From: Planktomarina sp.
GTDB taxonomy: Bacteria; Pseudomonadota; Alphaproteobacteria; Rhodobacterales; Rhodobacteraceae
Direction of reading: 5' to 3'
Length of the DNA stretch: 49,112 bases
Assembly: GCA_020629775.1 (NCBI GenBank)
Contig: JAHDCP010000009.1
Span: forward strand, 1-49,112
The position numbers and the translations under genes are program-made. Below are positions 7,111 through 17,247 of the stretch, one piece after another (positions within the stretch are counted from its first letter, which is position 1; every line of letters begins with the position of its first letter). Under the pieces are notes generated by a model. It made no database searches. It saw only the letters and a program-made list of their open reading frames with translations, and was not told where the DNA came from.

Positions 7111-9285
7111 TTACGTGACCGTTGCTTCGAAAGACGACCGATAGGTGTCCACCAGATCGGCCAATGGGGCAGATGACCGACCCATCTTCACTTGATCACC
7201 GCTAAAACTGCCGATGGACTGCAAAGGCACGCCGTCACGGTGGGCCGCGCCCATCAACGCTTCGGCCATGTCGAAGTTACAAGCCACCAAATACCGTCCT
7301 TGGTCTTCACCGAACAAAAACGCCGTGTCGTCGCTGTCTAAGGTCAGCCCAACGTTGCCGGCTTCGGCCATTTCGAATGCAGCCATGGCGATGCCACCAT
7401 CGGACACATCCGTGCAGGATTTGATCCAGTCTGTGTGGGATCTGATGAATTCACCATGGCGGGCTTCTGCCTGCAGATCGACTGCGGGTGGGGTGCCTTC
7501 AACGCGGTTAAACACTTCTGCCAACAAAGCACTTTGGCCCAAATGCCCTTCAGTTTCACCGATCAACAACAAAACATGGCCATCACGGGCCACATCGCAG
7601 ATGCGGTTTTCCAAATCTTCCACCAAGCCCACGGCCCCAATGGTGGGGGTTGGCAGGATCGGTGCGCCGTCGGTTTCATTGTAAAGCGACACGTTGCCCG
7701 ACACGATGGGCATATCCAAAGCTTTAACTGCTTCGCCTATCCCTTTGATTGCCATGACAAATTGACCCATAATTTCGGGCTTTTCAGGATTGCCGAAATT
7801 CATGTTGTCGGTGGTGGCCAGGGGTTTGGCCCCCACAGAAATCAGGTTCCGATACGCTTCTGCAACAGCTTGCTTGCCGCCTTCAAATGCATCGGCCGAG
7901 ACATAGCGCGGGGTCACGTCAGATGTGAACGCCACCGCTTTGTTGGTGCCGTGCACCCGCACCATTCCGGCCCCTTGGCCCGGTGCGCGCAATGTATCGG
8001 CCATAACTTGGCTGTCATATTGTTCGTAAACCCATTGCTTGGCCGCGTAATTCGGGCTGGCCAACAGGGCGCGCAACCCATCAATGGGATCAATCTGCGG
8101 AACATCAGCCAATTCCGCCGGCGCTTCTGGTTCGACCCAAGGGCGGTCATATTCAGGGGCCGACCCGGACAACGTGGCCAGCGGCAAATCGGCCACCACT
8201 TTGCCTTTGTGTTCAATCAAGAATCGATCTTCGGCGATGGTTTCGCCCACGATGGCAAAATCCAAATCCCATTTTTCGAACACCGCGCGGGCGGCGTCTT
8301 CCAGGGCGGGATCCAACACCATCAACATCCGTTCCTGGGATTCCGACAGCATCATTTCATAGGCGGTCATGTTATCTTCGCGCTGGGGCACTTGATCCAA
8401 GATCAAACGCACCCCCAAACCACCTTTGTCACCCATTTCCACAGCAGAACACGTCAGCCCAGCGGCCCCCATGTCTTGGATCGAAATCACAGCGCCCGTT
8501 TGCATCAATTCCAACGTGGCTTCCATCAAGCGTTTTTCGGTGAAGGGATCACCCACTTGAACGGTGGGGCGCTTTTCTTCGATAGTGTCATCAAATTCTG
8601 CGCTGGCCATGGTGGCCCCGCCCACACCGTCACGGCCCGTTTTCGCACCCAAATACACCACGGGGCGTCCAACGCCCGACGCGGCGGAATAGAAGATAGC
8701 GTCTGTGTCGGCGATGCCTGCGGCAAACGCATTCACCAAACAGTTGCCGTTGTAGGCCGCGTCAAAGCGCACTTCGCCGCCAACGGTGGGAACGCCAAAG
8801 CAGTTGCCGTAACCGCCCACACCGGCCACGACACCGTGCACCAAAGTTTTGGTTTTTGGATGATCCGGTTCCCCAAACGACAGGGAATTCATCGCTGCAA
8901 TGGGCCGTGCGCCCATAGTAAACACGTCACGCAAAATGCCCCCAACACCTGTGGCCGCCCCTTGGTAGGGTTCGATGTAACTGGGGTGGTTGTGGCTTTC
9001 CATTTTGAAGATGACCGCTTGGCCATCGCCAATATCCACCACGCCTGCGTTTTCACCGGGACCACAAATAACTTGCGGGCCTTCGGTGGGCAGGGTGCGC
9101 AGCCACTTCTTGGAAGATTTGTAAGAACAGTGTTCGTTCCACATGGCCGAAAAAATGCCCAACTCCGTAAAGGTTGGCGTGCGGCCCATGATTTCTAGAA
9201 TTCGGTCGTATTCGTCCGACTTCAATCCGTGCGCTTCAATCAACGCGGCGGTAATTTCTGGTTCTTGCAATGAAAGATCCCCCAT
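7111..9285 (-). CDS. purL: Phosphoribosylformylglycinamidine synthase subunit PurL
   Basis: Large subunit of the ATP-dependent enzyme converting FGAR and glutamine to FGAM in de novo purine synthesis. At 724 residues it is the small PurL form that needs separate PurS and PurQ subunits, neither of which is in this window. Visible motifs are [15 protein letters not shown] near residue 50, the glycine-rich ATP site [21 protein letters not shown], and the second half-domain SDVTPRYV and [13 protein letters not shown]. The ATG lacks a clear ribosome binding site, but no better in-frame start is present. It is the first gene of a purL-bolA-grxD run on the minus strand. Confidence 0.96.
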   Translation of the reverse strand: MGDLSLQEPEITAALIEAHGLKSDEYDRILEIMGRTPTFTELGIFSAMWNEHCSYKSSKKWLRTLPTEGPQVICGPGENAGVVDIGDGQAVIFKMESHNHPSYIEPYQGAATGVGGILRDVFTMGARPIAAMNSLSFGEPDHPKTKTLVHGVVAGVGGYGNCFGVPTVGGEVRFDAAYNGNCLVNAFAAGIADTDAIFYSAASGVGRPVVYLGAKTGRDGVGGATMASAEFDDTIEEKRPTVQVGDPFTEKRLMEATLELMQTGAVISIQDMGAAGLTCSAVEMGDKGGLGVRLILDQVPQREDNMTAYEMMLSESQERMLMVLDPALEDAARAVFEKWDLDFAIVGETIAEDRFLIEHKGKVVADLPLATLSGSAPEYDRPWVEPEAPAELADVPQIDPIDGLRALLASPNYAAKQWVYEQYDSQVMADTLRAPGQGAGMVRVHGTNKAVAFTSDVTPRYVSADAFEGGKQAVAEAYRNLISVGAKPLATTDNMNFGNPEKPEIMGQFVMAIKGIGEAVKALDMPIVSGNVSLYNETDGAPILPTPTIGAVGLVEDLENRICDVARDGHVLLLIGETEGHLGQSALLAEVFNRVEGTPPAVDLQAEARHGEFIRSHTDWIKSCTDVSDGGIAMAAFEMAEAGNVGLTLDSDDTAFLFGEDQGRYLVACNFDMAEALMGAAHRDGVPLQSIGSFSGDQVKMGRSSAPLADLVDTYRSSFEATVT

Positions 9286-9358
9286 CTGCGACGTCTGTTA
9301 CAAAGAAATCGCCAAAGGGCCAACCCATGGGGTGAAAAAATGCAGGATTCCAGAAGGC

Positions 9359-9386
9359 AAAAAAAATGCCGGGCACAAGGCCCGGC
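9359..9386 (-). terminator. Rho-independent terminator
   Basis: On the minus strand a perfect seven-pair GC-rich stem, GCCGGGC and GCCCGGC, closes a five-base loop and is followed by A and eight Ts. This is a textbook intrinsic terminator. It lies 137 bases after the LysR stop codon and before purL, so it ends either the LysR mRNA or a separate small RNA. Confidence 0.88.
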
Positions 9387-9490
9387 GAAGTCCAACAGGG
9401 AGGTATCGGAGCGTCGCGAAAGCGCCGCCTTCCGATGATTGTGAGATAGGAGGCTTGAGTGCACCAAACAAGGTTTTGGGGGTAATAAAA
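9359..9490 (-). ncRNA. Candidate small RNA (or LysR 3' UTR) ending at a strong terminator
   Basis: The stretch between the LysR stop codon and the terminator at 9359-9386 holds no convincing gene. An open frame of 73 residues crosses it but runs through the terminator. Read on the minus strand it contains an imperfect GC-rich hairpin (about 9408-9434) flanked by two unpaired pyrimidine tracts, CCTCCT (around 9449-9454) and ACCTCCC (around 9397-9403), that would base-pair with ribosome binding sites. Alphaproteobacterial small RNAs with CCUCC loops are a known type. A possible -10-like TATGCT lies near 9493-9498. All of this is pattern inference; it may simply be a long 3' UTR. Confidence 0.3.
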
Positions 9491-9522
9491 ACAGCATACC
9501 CGCCATGCATTTTATGCATGCC

Positions 9523-10434
9523 TTAAGTGGCGGCGGCTGCGGCCTCGCGTTCCAACCTCCGCCGCGCAATGATTTCGTCTTGTACAAAATCACGAAACGC
9601 CGCGATGCGTTTGGAGTGGCGCAATTCTTCTGGATAGGCCAAGAAAACGGGCACTTCTGCACTGTCGATGTCGGGCATAACACGTACAAGATCCGGGAAG
9701 TCATGGGTGACATAGTCAGGCAAGATGCCAATACCAAGGTTGTGAATCACGCCCTGTAAAACACCAAAATAGTTATTCACCGTTAAAAGTGAGCCGACAT
9801 CTTGGGTAATCAAAGACTTTGACAACGCCACAGCCGCGTTAACTTGCGGCATATCAGGGTTTTGACAGATCAAACGGTGCCCGGCCAAGTCGGCGCCTGT
9901 TTCGGGCGTGCCGCGTTCTGCCAAATATTCAGGGGACGCGTACAATCGCATGCGCACTGACATTAGGCGTTTGCGGATCAGATCAGCTTGGGACGGTTCT
10001 TTCATCCGAATGGCCACATCCGCTTCGCGCATGGGCAGGTCAAGGACCCGTTCTTCCAATCGCAGGTCCACGTTCAAATTCGGGTACTTGTCATAAAGCG
10101 ACGTCAGGCGGGGGGCCAACCAAAGTGTGCCGAACCCAATGGTGGTGGTGACACGCAACTCGCCGAAGACCCTGTCTTCACTGTCACGAATGCGCGCGGC
10201 AGCGGCGTCCAACCGTTTGGCCATGGCGCGGGTGGCTTCAAACAACAATTCACCTTGTTCGGTCAGAATCAAGCCGCGGGCGTGGCGGTGGAACAATGTG
10301 GCGTCCAGGCTTTCTTCCAAGGCGCGCACTTGGCGTGACACCGCGGATTGCGAAAGGTGCAGCGTATCGCCCGCGTGGGTCAAAGACCCCGCGTCGGCCA
10401 CAGCGTGAAATATTCGAAGTTTGTCCCAATCCAT
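9523..10434 (-). CDS. LysR-family transcriptional regulator
   Basis: A 303-residue LysR-type regulator. Residues 1-60 form the winged helix-turn-helix (DWDKLRIFHAVADAGS, LSQSAVSRQVRALE), and residues from about 90 on form the inducer-binding domain, beginning ELRVTTTIGFGTLWLAP. The protein ends in an alanine-rich tail. It is divergent from the indolepyruvate oxidoreductase gene across 121 bases that hold a dyad containing a T-N11-A core, the usual LysR box. Control of that neighbour and of itself is therefore likely. The effector is unknown; an aromatic keto acid is a guess from the neighbour. A strong terminator lies downstream. Confidence 0.9.
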   Translation of the reverse strand: MDWDKLRIFHAVADAGSLTHAGDTLHLSQSAVSRQVRALEESLDATLFHRHARGLILTEQGELLFEATRAMAKRLDAAAARIRDSEDRVFGELRVTTTIGFGTLWLAPRLTSLYDKYPNLNVDLRLEERVLDLPMREADVAIRMKEPSQADLIRKRLMSVRMRLYASPEYLAERGTPETGADLAGHRLICQNPDMPQVNAAVALSKSLITQDVGSLLTVNNYFGVLQGVIHNLGIGILPDYVTHDFPDLVRVMPDIDSAEVPVFLAYPEELRHSKRIAAFRDFVQDEIIARRRLEREAAAAAT

Positions 10435-10503
10435 TTTGGACCTCGTCGTGCCTGATTAATCTTATGGTTGCATGATCGTTGAGAACAGTCATGACGTTTT
10501 TTG

Positions 10504-10532
10504 TTGTTAGGTCAGTATTTATGACCTAATAT
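10504..10532 (+). promoter_or_regulatory. Sigma-70 promoter covered by a perfect dyad operator
   Basis: A good housekeeping promoter is visible: TTGTTA at 10504-10509, a 17-base spacer and TAATAT at 10527-10532. A perfect inverted repeat, TTAGGTCA (10507-10514), seven bases, then TGACCTAA (10522-10529), covers the spacer and both hexamer edges. Its inner TCA-N7-TGA fits the T-N11-A LysR box. A protein bound here would block RNA polymerase, so repression of the downstream oxidoreductase is inferred. The leader to the GTG at 10556 would be under 20 bases. Confidence 0.6.
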
Positions 10533-10555
10533 CAAGCAAAACCGGAGGGGAATTC

Positions 10556-13500
10556 GTGTCAAAACACGTCATTTCACTGAACGACCGTACAGATTTGTCT
10601 GTGAACACTGTCCTGTTGAACGGAACCCAAGCGCTTGTACGATTGATGTTGATGCAATCGGCCCGCGATAAAGCGGATGGTTTGAACACAGGTGGCTATG
10701 TCACCGGGTACCGTGGATCACCCTTGGGGGCTGTGGATTTCCAAATGCAGCGTGCAAAACGCGCGCTTGATGAAGCGAATGTCACGTTCCAAGAAGGCTT
10801 GAACGAAGATTTGGCCGCCACTGCTTTGTGGGGCACCCAACAAGCAGAACTGCGCGGCGAAGGCAAATTCGACGGCGTTTTTGGCCTTTGGTACGGCAAA
10901 GGGCCGGGCGTTGACCGATCTGGGGATGTTTTCCGCCACGCGAATTTTGCGGGCACGTCCCCCAATGGCGGGGTATTGGCTGCTTTGGGGGATGACCATA
11001 CCGGGGAAAGTTCGACGTCCTTGCACCAATCCGAATTTACGATGCTGGACAGTTATATCCCTGTGTTGTCCCCGGCGGGCGTACAAGAAATTTTAGATCT
11101 TGGCCTGACAGGATACGCCTTATCGCGATTTGCTGGGGTTTGGACGGGGCTAAAGTGTTTGAAGGACACAGTAGAGGCGACATCAGTGGTAAACGGGGAT
11201 CCGTTCCGAATGTCGTTCAAAACCCCTGATTTTGCCATGCCGCCCGGCGGCTTGAACATCCGGTTGATGGACACCCCGCAAGACCAAGAAGCCCGGATGA
11301 TCGATTATAAGCGCCGCGCGGTGGAGGCGTTTGCATACGAAAATAAGCTGGATCGGCGCATGATGGGGCGGGCCGGGGCTAAAATTGGATTTGTGGCGGC
11401 CGGCAAGAACTGGCTGGATTTGACCCATGCCATGAGCCTGCTGGGCATTGACGACACGCGCGCGGAATTGCTTGGGGTCAGCACATATAAGGTGGCGATG
11501 ACCTGGCCTTTGGAAACCAAAGGGTTCTTGGAATGGGCCGATGGGTTGGATTTGATTGTGGTGGTGGAAGAAAAGCGCAAGCTGATCGAAGCCCAAATCA
11601 AAGACGTTCTATTCAATGACCGCGGTCATGTTCGGGTGATTGGCGGGCGCGGGCTGGATGGGCAAGTGTTATTCCCGGATGCTTATGCGTTGGAACCCGT
11701 GGGGATCGCCCAAAAACTGGGGCAAGTTTTGGAAGCTGAAGGGCGCGGTTCAGAACAATTGAGCGCCGCTTTGGCCGCCTTGGGCACCAGTCTTTCCAAC
11801 GATCCCACGCCTGACCTGGCCAAACGCATCCCATATTTCTGTTCGGGTTGTCCGCACAATTCCTCCACCAAAGTGCCGGACGGCAGCCGCGCCTATGCCG
11901 GGATCGGCTGCCATTACATGGTGCAATGGATGGATCGCGAAACCATTGGTTTCACGCACATGGGCGGTGAAGGGGCGAACTGGATCGGCGAAGCACCGTT
12001 TTCGCACACCGGGCATGTGTTCCAAAACTTGGGCGACGGGACGTATAACCATTCTGGGGTGCAGGCCATTCGGGCCGCGCTTTTGTCTGATACCACCATC
12101 ACCTACAAAATTCTGTTCAATGACGCTGTTGCGATGACAGGTGGTCAGCGCAATGACGGGGGCCTGACGGCAGAAAAGATTTGCGCTGAAGTCAAAGCCT
12201 TGGGCGTGCAAAACATTGCTTTGGTCCATGACGAAAAAGAAGCGCCCAACCGCAAAGCTTTGCCCGCTGGGGTCAATGTGCATCCCAGGGCTGATTTAGA
12301 CGCGGTGCAGACCAAAATGGCAGGCACCACTGGCGTTTCGGTCATTGTCTATGCGCAAACCTGCGCTGCCGAAAAACGCCGCCGCCGCAAACGTGATGCA
12401 TTTCCAGACCCCAAAAAACGCGTCTTTATCAACCCTGATATTTGCGAAGGATGTGGGGATTGCGGGGTGCAATCGAATTGTGTTTCGATCCTGCCTTTGG
12501 ACACGCCCCTGGGCCGCAAGCGCCAAATTGACCAGTCATCGTGCAACAAAGACTTCAGTTGTGTGAAGGGATTCTGTCCGTCTTTTGTGACCGTCGAAGG
12601 CGGTGGGCTTAAGCAAAAGTCGGGCGTTGATATTGATATTCCCGAACTGCCGGGCCCCGACGTTAAACCCATTGATGGCACCCACAATGTGGTGATCACC
12701 GGGGTTGGGGGCACGGGTGTTGTGACCATCGGGGCCGTTTTGGCCATGGCGGCCCATTTGGATGGCAAAGGCGCTGGCATGATGGAAATGGCTGGCCTGG
12801 CGCAAAAAGGCGGGGCCGTGCACATTCACTGCCGTCTTGCCGAAAGCCCCAGCGACATCAGTGCCATACGCGTGGCCATTGGCGAATGTGATGCACTGAT
12901 CGGGGGGGATTTGGTGGTATCGGGTCAACGTGACACCACTGCTTTGCTGTCCACAAACAGATCACGCGCGGTGGTGAACCGGTTTGAAATGATCACGGGG
13001 GATTTTGCCCGTGACCGTGAATTCCGCATTCCTGGGCAAGATCTTGAAGCGGCGTTGCGCGGTGTGATTGGGGATCAGGTGTCGTTCTTGGATGCAACCC
13101 AACTGGCCGAAAAGGCCTTGGGCGACAGCGTTTATGCAAATATGATTTTGTTTGGTGCAGGGTTCCAAGCCGGTCTGTTGCCCATTTCTGAGGAGTCCAT
13201 TTTGCGCGCCATCGCCCTGAATGGGGCCAAAATCGCAGAAAACCAGCAGGCGTTTCGGTTGGGTCGGTATTTTCAGGCCAGCCCAGAAGGGGCGCAACGT
13301 CTATTAACCCCGCCAACGCCCTTACACGCCAATTCCGCCAGCACAGCGCAGCGGGACCTGTTGGCAGCATATGGCAGCAAACGGCCCAAGATCTTTGCAA
13401 AGGCCATGGCCGGGCTGGAAGAACACCCCTTGGCTGACGTTATGGCTGCGTCATTGACAAAGCTGCTGACGTATAAGGACGAATACGAAGTCGCGCGCTT

Positions 13501-13948
13501 GCTGCGCAAAACCCGAGCCCAAGCGGCAGAAGTCTTCGACGGTGATTACAAGTTGAAATACCACCTGGCACCGCCGTTGTTGTCCCGCAAAGGACCGGAT
13601 GGTCGTCCGCAAAAACGCACTTTTGGGTCCGCATTTTTGGCGTTTACGCCTGTTTTGGCGCGTCTGCGGTTTTTGCGGGGAACCCCTTTTGATATCTTTG
13701 GATACACCAAAGAACGAAAGTATGAACGGAACCTAATTAAGCAATATCAGAGGGATATGAAGCTTATTGCCCAAGAGTATGACCCAAGCAGACACGATGA
13801 ATGGGCCGCATTCGCTGCGTTGCCGGACCGTATCCGTGGATTTGGGCCGGTCAAAATGGCGGCTATGAAACGCACTGAAATCGAACGAATGGACATGTTG
13901 GCGCAACTTGCTGAACCGGCCAAAAAGACTTTGGTTCAAGCCGGGTGA
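10556..13948 (+). CDS. Fused indolepyruvate ferredoxin oxidoreductase family protein
   Basis: A 1130-residue 2-oxoacid:ferredoxin oxidoreductase in which the parts encoded separately as IorA and IorB in archaea are joined. In order: pyrimidine/TPP-binding POR-type domain (about 20-240), central TPP domain with GCPHNSSTKVPDG (about 430) and FNDAVAMTGGQ, a cysteine-rich 4Fe-4S segment starting PDICEGCGDCG at about 624, the gamma domain starting VVITGVGGTG at about 711, and a C-terminal helical domain (about 935-1120). The family oxidatively decarboxylates aryl pyruvates from aromatic amino acid transamination, reducing ferredoxin. The GTG start has GGAGGGG upstream. The gene is divergent from a LysR regulator. 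Substrate is not proven. Confidence 0.93.
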   Translation: MSKHVISLNDRTDLSVNTVLLNGTQALVRLMLMQSARDKADGLNTGGYVTGYRGSPLGAVDFQMQRAKRALDEANVTFQEGLNEDLAATALWGTQQAELRGEGKFDGVFGLWYGKGPGVDRSGDVFRHANFAGTSPNGGVLAALGDDHTGESSTSLHQSEFTMLDSYIPVLSPAGVQEILDLGLTGYALSRFAGVWTGLKCLKDTVEATSVVNGDPFRMSFKTPDFAMPPGGLNIRLMDTPQDQEARMIDYKRRAVEAFAYENKLDRRMMGRAGAKIGFVAAGKNWLDLTHAMSLLGIDDTRAELLGVSTYKVAMTWPLETKGFLEWADGLDLIVVVEEKRKLIEAQIKDVLFNDRGHVRVIGGRGLDGQVLFPDAYALEPVGIAQKLGQVLEAEGRGSEQLSAALAALGTSLSNDPTPDLAKRIPYFCSGCPHNSSTKVPDGSRAYAGIGCHYMVQWMDRETIGFTHMGGEGANWIGEAPFSHTGHVFQNLGDGTYNHSGVQAIRAALLSDTTITYKILFNDAVAMTGGQRNDGGLTAEKICAEVKALGVQNIALVHDEKEAPNRKALPAGVNVHPRADLDAVQTKMAGTTGVSVIVYAQTCAAEKRRRRKRDAFPDPKKRVFINPDICEGCGDCGVQSNCVSILPLDTPLGRKRQIDQSSCNKDFSCVKGFCPSFVTVEGGGLKQKSGVDIDIPELPGPDVKPIDGTHNVVITGVGGTGVVTIGAVLAMAAHLDGKGAGMMEMAGLAQKGGAVHIHCRLAESPSDISAIRVAIGECDALIGGDLVVSGQRDTTALLSTNRSRAVVNRFEMITGDFARDREFRIPGQDLEAALRGVIGDQVSFLDATQLAEKALGDSVYANMILFGAGFQAGLLPISEESILRAIALNGAKIAENQQAFRLGRYFQASPEGAQRLLTPPTPLHANSASTAQRDLLAAYGSKRPKIFAKAMAGLEEHPLADVMAASLTKLLTYKDEYEVARLLRKTRAQAAEVFDGDYKLKYHLAPPLLSRKGPDGRPQKRTFGSAFLAFTPVLARLRFLRGTPFDIFGYTKERKYERNLIKQYQRDMKLIAQEYDPSRHDEWAAFAALPDRIRGFGPVKMAAMKRTEIERMDMLAQLAEPAKKTLVQAG

Positions 13949-14002
13949 AACTTTTATGACAGCGGCCTTTGACGGCTTGAAAAGGGCTTCGATTTTGCAG
14001 AC

Positions 14003-14896
14003 ATGACCCCCATGGATCAAAGACACAATGCTTGCGCGGCCCGCGAGGTCAGCTATGCCAGTTCTGCGCAAACGCGCACGGGCAAAGGTTTCATCCGGTT
14101 GATGGAAAATGCCAGTGGCCGCATGGGTTTGATTAAGCGCGCCGAAGGGTATGATCGCCAAATCAACATGGGCCAGGATTTTTGGCAGGTCATGTGCGAC
14201 AGGTATGGCCTGGCCTTGAATGTTGTGGGGGGATTTTTGGCGGACATCCCAGCGCAGGGTCCCTTGGTTTTGGTGGCCAACCATCCCTTTGGCATATTGG
14301 ACGGTCTGATGATGGGGCAAATTTTGTCCCAAGTGCGCGGTGATTTTCGCATTGTGGCGCACAGCGTTTTTCAACGCGCTGAGGCGGTGAACAAAGCGAT
14401 CTTGCCCATTTCCTTTGACGATACCAAAGATGGTCTGCGCCAAAACATGCAAACCCGCAAAGATGCTTTGGATTACCTGAAGTGCGGCGGCGCTGTGGGC
14501 ATTTTCCCGGGCGGCACCGTGTCCACATCGGCCAAGGCGATGAACGGGCGCCCTATGGATCCCAGTTGGCGGACGTTCACATCCAAAATGGTCATGAAAA
14601 GCGATGCCACAGTGGTGCCGATTTACTTCTGCGGTGGCAATTCGCGGCTGTTTCAAATGGCCAGTCATCTGCACAGCAGTCTGCGATTGGGGCTGTTGAT
14701 CCGTGAATTCCGCAAAAAAACCGATCAGACCGTGGATATTGTGGTGGGCCGCCCGATTGAACGGGCAAGGCTTGCGCACTTGGGGACGGCCCAAGATGTG
14801 ATGGCCTTTTTGCGGCGCGAAACTTATAAGCTTAACCCAGACGGAACATGTCCCGACATGATGGGATATGATTTTTCAAACCGGAGCAAAGGATAA
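14003..14896 (+). CDS. Lysophospholipid acyltransferase-like protein (hemolysin-type PlsC family)
   Basis: A 297-residue protein of the PlsC-like acyltransferase superfamily. The acyl-transfer motif is NHPFGILDG (His94, Asp100, an H-x5-D spacing used by the putative-hemolysin subgroup), and the second conserved block is GIFPGGTVS, corresponding to FPEGTRS of classical enzymes. Hydrophobic stretches around the motif suggest peripheral membrane association. Substrate may be a lyso-lipid, for instance in phospholipid or ornithine lipid synthesis, but cannot be told from sequence. The start at 14003 has a poor ribosome binding site; an ATG three codons later is equally possible. It ends four bases before murI, suggesting one operon. 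Confidence 0.8.
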   Translation: MTPMDQRHNACAAREVSYASSAQTRTGKGFIRLMENASGRMGLIKRAEGYDRQINMGQDFWQVMCDRYGLALNVVGGFLADIPAQGPLVLVANHPFGILDGLMMGQILSQVRGDFRIVAHSVFQRAEAVNKAILPISFDDTKDGLRQNMQTRKDALDYLKCGGAVGIFPGGTVSTSAKAMNGRPMDPSWRTFTSKMVMKSDATVVPIYFCGGNSRLFQMASHLHSSLRLGLLIREFRKKTDQTVDIVVGRPIERARLAHLGTAQDVMAFLRRETYKLNPDGTCPDMMGYDFSNRSKG

Positions 14897-14899
14897 GCC

Positions 14900-15712
14900 A
14901 TGGCCGTTGGAATTTTTGACAGCGGATTGGGCGGGCTCACCGTTCTGGACGCAGCAACCGCCCGGCTTCCGGACTTGGATTTTGTCTATCTAGGGGACAA
15001 CGCCAACGCGCCTTATGGCGTGCGTTCTGAGGACGAGGTGTATCGGCTGACCACCCAAGCGGTGGAAAATTTTTGGGATCACGGATGCGACTTGGTGGTC
15101 TTGGCCTGTAACACTGCGTCTGCAGCTGCGTTGCGCCGGATGCAAGAATCCTGGGTGCCGCAAGGCAAGCGTGTGTTGGGGGTTTTTGTTCCGATGATCG
15201 AAGCGTTAAGCGAACGAAAGTGGGGCGACAACTCCCCACCGCGCGAGGTGGCCGTGAACCATGTGGCCTTATTTGCGACCCCAGCCACTGTTGCCAGCCG
15301 CGCCTTTCAACGTGAACTTGCCTTTCGCGCCATTGGCGTGGACGTGGAAGCCCAAGCCTGCGGCGGTTTGGTGGATGCCATTGAAGATGGTGACATGATC
15401 TTGGCAGAGGCATTGGTGAAATCCCATGTCGATGCCTTGCTGCGAAAGATGCCCAAACCCCACGCGGCGATCTTGGGGTGCACGCATTATCCCCTGATGG
15501 CAGATGTGTTTCAGGCAGCGTTGGGTGCAGATGTGAAAGTGTATTCCCAGGCCAATTTGGTGGCGGAAAGCTTGGCGGACTATTTGGACCGGCACCCGGA
15601 AAAAGTTGGCGAGGGTAAAGTCTCCAAGTTTTTGACAACGGGGGATCCTGATAAGGTGTCCGCCCGGGCCACACAATTTCTTAAACGCGGTGTGGTTTTC
15701 GAAAGGGCATAA
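14900..15712 (+). CDS. murI: Glutamate racemase
   Basis: Makes D-glutamate for peptidoglycan from L-glutamate by a cofactor-free two-cysteine mechanism in the cytosol. The 270-residue protein shows [11 protein letters not shown] at the N-terminus, [11 protein letters not shown], the first catalytic cysteine in ACNTASA and the second in GCTHYPLM, all in their normal order. The start ATG follows the acyltransferase stop by three bases, with AAAGGA upstream, so it is cotranscribed. The insert around residues 110-120 ([13 protein letters not shown]) is a little longer than in Escherichia coli but leaves the core intact. argC follows on the same strand after 57 bases. Confidence 0.95.
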   Translation: MAVGIFDSGLGGLTVLDAATARLPDLDFVYLGDNANAPYGVRSEDEVYRLTTQAVENFWDHGCDLVVLACNTASAAALRRMQESWVPQGKRVLGVFVPMIEALSERKWGDNSPPREVAVNHVALFATPATVASRAFQRELAFRAIGVDVEAQACGGLVDAIEDGDMILAEALVKSHVDALLRKMPKPHAAILGCTHYPLMADVFQAALGADVKVYSQANLVAESLADYLDRHPEKVGEGKVSKFLTTGDPDKVSARATQFLKRGVVFERA

Positions 15713-15769
15713 GTGCCGTTGAATTCCCAAGCCCAGGGGTCCATATCTGCCACAGAAATGGAGGCAGAC

Positions 15770-16798
15770 ATGGCCAAGAATATCGCAATTTTAGGGGCAA
15801 GCGGATACACAGGTGCAGAACTTGTGCGACTGATCGATGGTCACCCTGAAATGCGAATTGTCGCCTTGTCTGCAGACCGTAAAGCCGGGCAACCCATGGG
15901 CGCAGTGTTCCCGCATTTGCGGCATCTGGATTTGCCCGTTTTGCAAAAAATCGATGCCATCGACTTCAGCGTTGTGGATTTGGTGTTTTGCGGTTTGCCG
16001 CACGCCACATCCCAAGCCGTAATCAAAACATTGCCTGACACGGTGAAAGTGGTGGATTTGTCCGCCGATTTTCGTCTGCGGGATACGGCTAGTTATGCGA
16101 AATGGTACGGCAAAGAACACGACGCATTGGATCTGCAAAAGACAGCCGTTTACGGCCTTACCGAATTTTACCGCGATGACATTGCAAATGCGCGATTGGT
16201 GGCTGGAACGGGGTGCAACGCGGCCACCGGCCAGTTTGCCTTACGCCCGTTGATTGAAGCCGGGGTTATTGATCTGGATTCGATCATCATCGATCTGAAA
16301 ACCGGGGTATCTGGGGCAGGGCGGTCATTGAAAGAAAACCTGCTGCACGCGGAATTGTCTGAAGGCGGCCACGCCTATGCTGTGGGGGGAACACACCGCC
16401 ACTTGGGCGAATTCGACCAAGAATTTTCCGCTATTGCGGGACGCGATGTGAAAGTTCAGTTCACACCGCATTTGATCCCTGCGAACCGGGGCATTTTGGG
16501 TACCGTTTATGTGCAAGGCGATGCGCAAACGATCCACAAAACGTTTGAAGCGGCCTATGCTGATGAACCGTTCTTGGAAGTGCTGCCTTTTGGGGAACAC
16601 CCCAGCACACGTCACGTGCGCGGTTCTAACTTTTGCCACATCGGCGTTGTGGCAGATCGAATTCCAGGGCGCGCTGTGGTGATTGCGGCGTTGGACAACC
16701 TGACCAAAGGATCATCAGGTCAGGCATTGCAAAATGCGAACTTAATGCTGGGGTTGGGGGAAACCACGGGCCTTATGGCCGCCCCGGTGTTCCCGTAA
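15770..16798 (+). CDS. argC: N-acetyl-gamma-glutamyl-phosphate reductase
   Basis: NADPH-dependent third step of arginine synthesis, reducing N-acetylglutamyl phosphate to the semialdehyde. The 342-residue protein has the Rossmann motif [15 protein letters not shown], the catalytic cysteine in [11 protein letters not shown] (Cys149) and the HRHLGE motif typical of type 1 ArgC. I start at the ATG at 15770 because GGAGG lies five bases before it and the alignment with the family begins here; the frame is open 19 codons further upstream without support. Its stop codon overlaps the ccmE start (taATG), which couples amino-acid and cytochrome genes on one message. Confidence 0.96.
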   Translation: MAKNIAILGASGYTGAELVRLIDGHPEMRIVALSADRKAGQPMGAVFPHLRHLDLPVLQKIDAIDFSVVDLVFCGLPHATSQAVIKTLPDTVKVVDLSADFRLRDTASYAKWYGKEHDALDLQKTAVYGLTEFYRDDIANARLVAGTGCNAATGQFALRPLIEAGVIDLDSIIIDLKTGVSGAGRSLKENLLHAELSEGGHAYAVGGTHRHLGEFDQEFSAIAGRDVKVQFTPHLIPANRGILGTVYVQGDAQTIHKTFEAAYADEPFLEVLPFGEHPSTRHVRGSNFCHIGVVADRIPGRAVVIAALDNLTKGSSGQALQNANLMLGLGETTGLMAAPVFP

Positions 16799-17247
16799 TG
16801 CATGGGCTGAAAAAGAAACGGCGCATACAAATTGTCGTTTTGTCATTGGTGTGTTTGGTGCTGACCACGGCCTTGGTGGGGTATGCTTTGCGTGACGGAA
16901 TAAATCTGTTCCGATCCCCCAGCCAAGTTTTGGACAACCCGCCCGCTGCCACTGAAGTGTTCCGCATGGGCGGTTTGGTGGTGGAAGACAGCATAAAGCC
17001 CGATGTGGGTGTGCGGTTCTTTTTTGCGGTAACAGACGGCGGCGCAAGCGTGCCGGTTCACTACGTCGGTGATGATATACCGCCGGATTTGTTTGAAGAA
17101 GGGCAAGGTACAGTCGCCACGGGCCGATATGAAAACGGTGTGTTTTTGGCGACAGAACTTTTGGCCAAACACGATGAAACTTACATGCCTGCTGAAGTGA
17201 TCGATTCTTTGAAAGAACAAGGCGTTTACCAAGCACCGAACGGTTGA
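16798..17247 (+). CDS. ccmE: Cytochrome c maturation heme chaperone CcmE
   Basis: Periplasmic, membrane-anchored chaperone that binds heme covalently and hands it to CcmF/CcmH for apocytochrome c. The 149-residue protein has a basic start (MHGLKKKRR), one N-terminal transmembrane anchor (about 11-30), the OB-fold segment FRMGGLVVEDSI, and the heme-binding histidine His125 in LLAKHDETYMP. The ATG overlaps the argC TAA. ccmF and ccmH, its functional partners, follow but are separated from it by the endolysin-holin pair, which is an unusual interruption. The stop TGA is followed immediately by a CtrA-like box. Confidence 0.95.
   Translation: MHGLKKKRRIQIVVLSLVCLVLTTALVGYALRDGINLFRSPSQVLDNPPAATEVFRMGGLVVEDSIKPDVGVRFFFAVTDGGASVPVHYVGDDIPPDLFEEGQGTVATGRYENGVFLATELLAKHDETYMPAEVIDSLKEQGVYQAPNG

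Noticed and set aside
7435-9198. 587-residue open frame on the plus strand opposite purL
   Set aside because: Antisense shadow of purL with no recognisable domain and no ribosome binding site.
9298-9519. 73-residue minus-strand open frame between LysR and purL
   Set aside because: It runs through a strong intrinsic terminator, has no ribosome binding site, and its sequence has no coding character.
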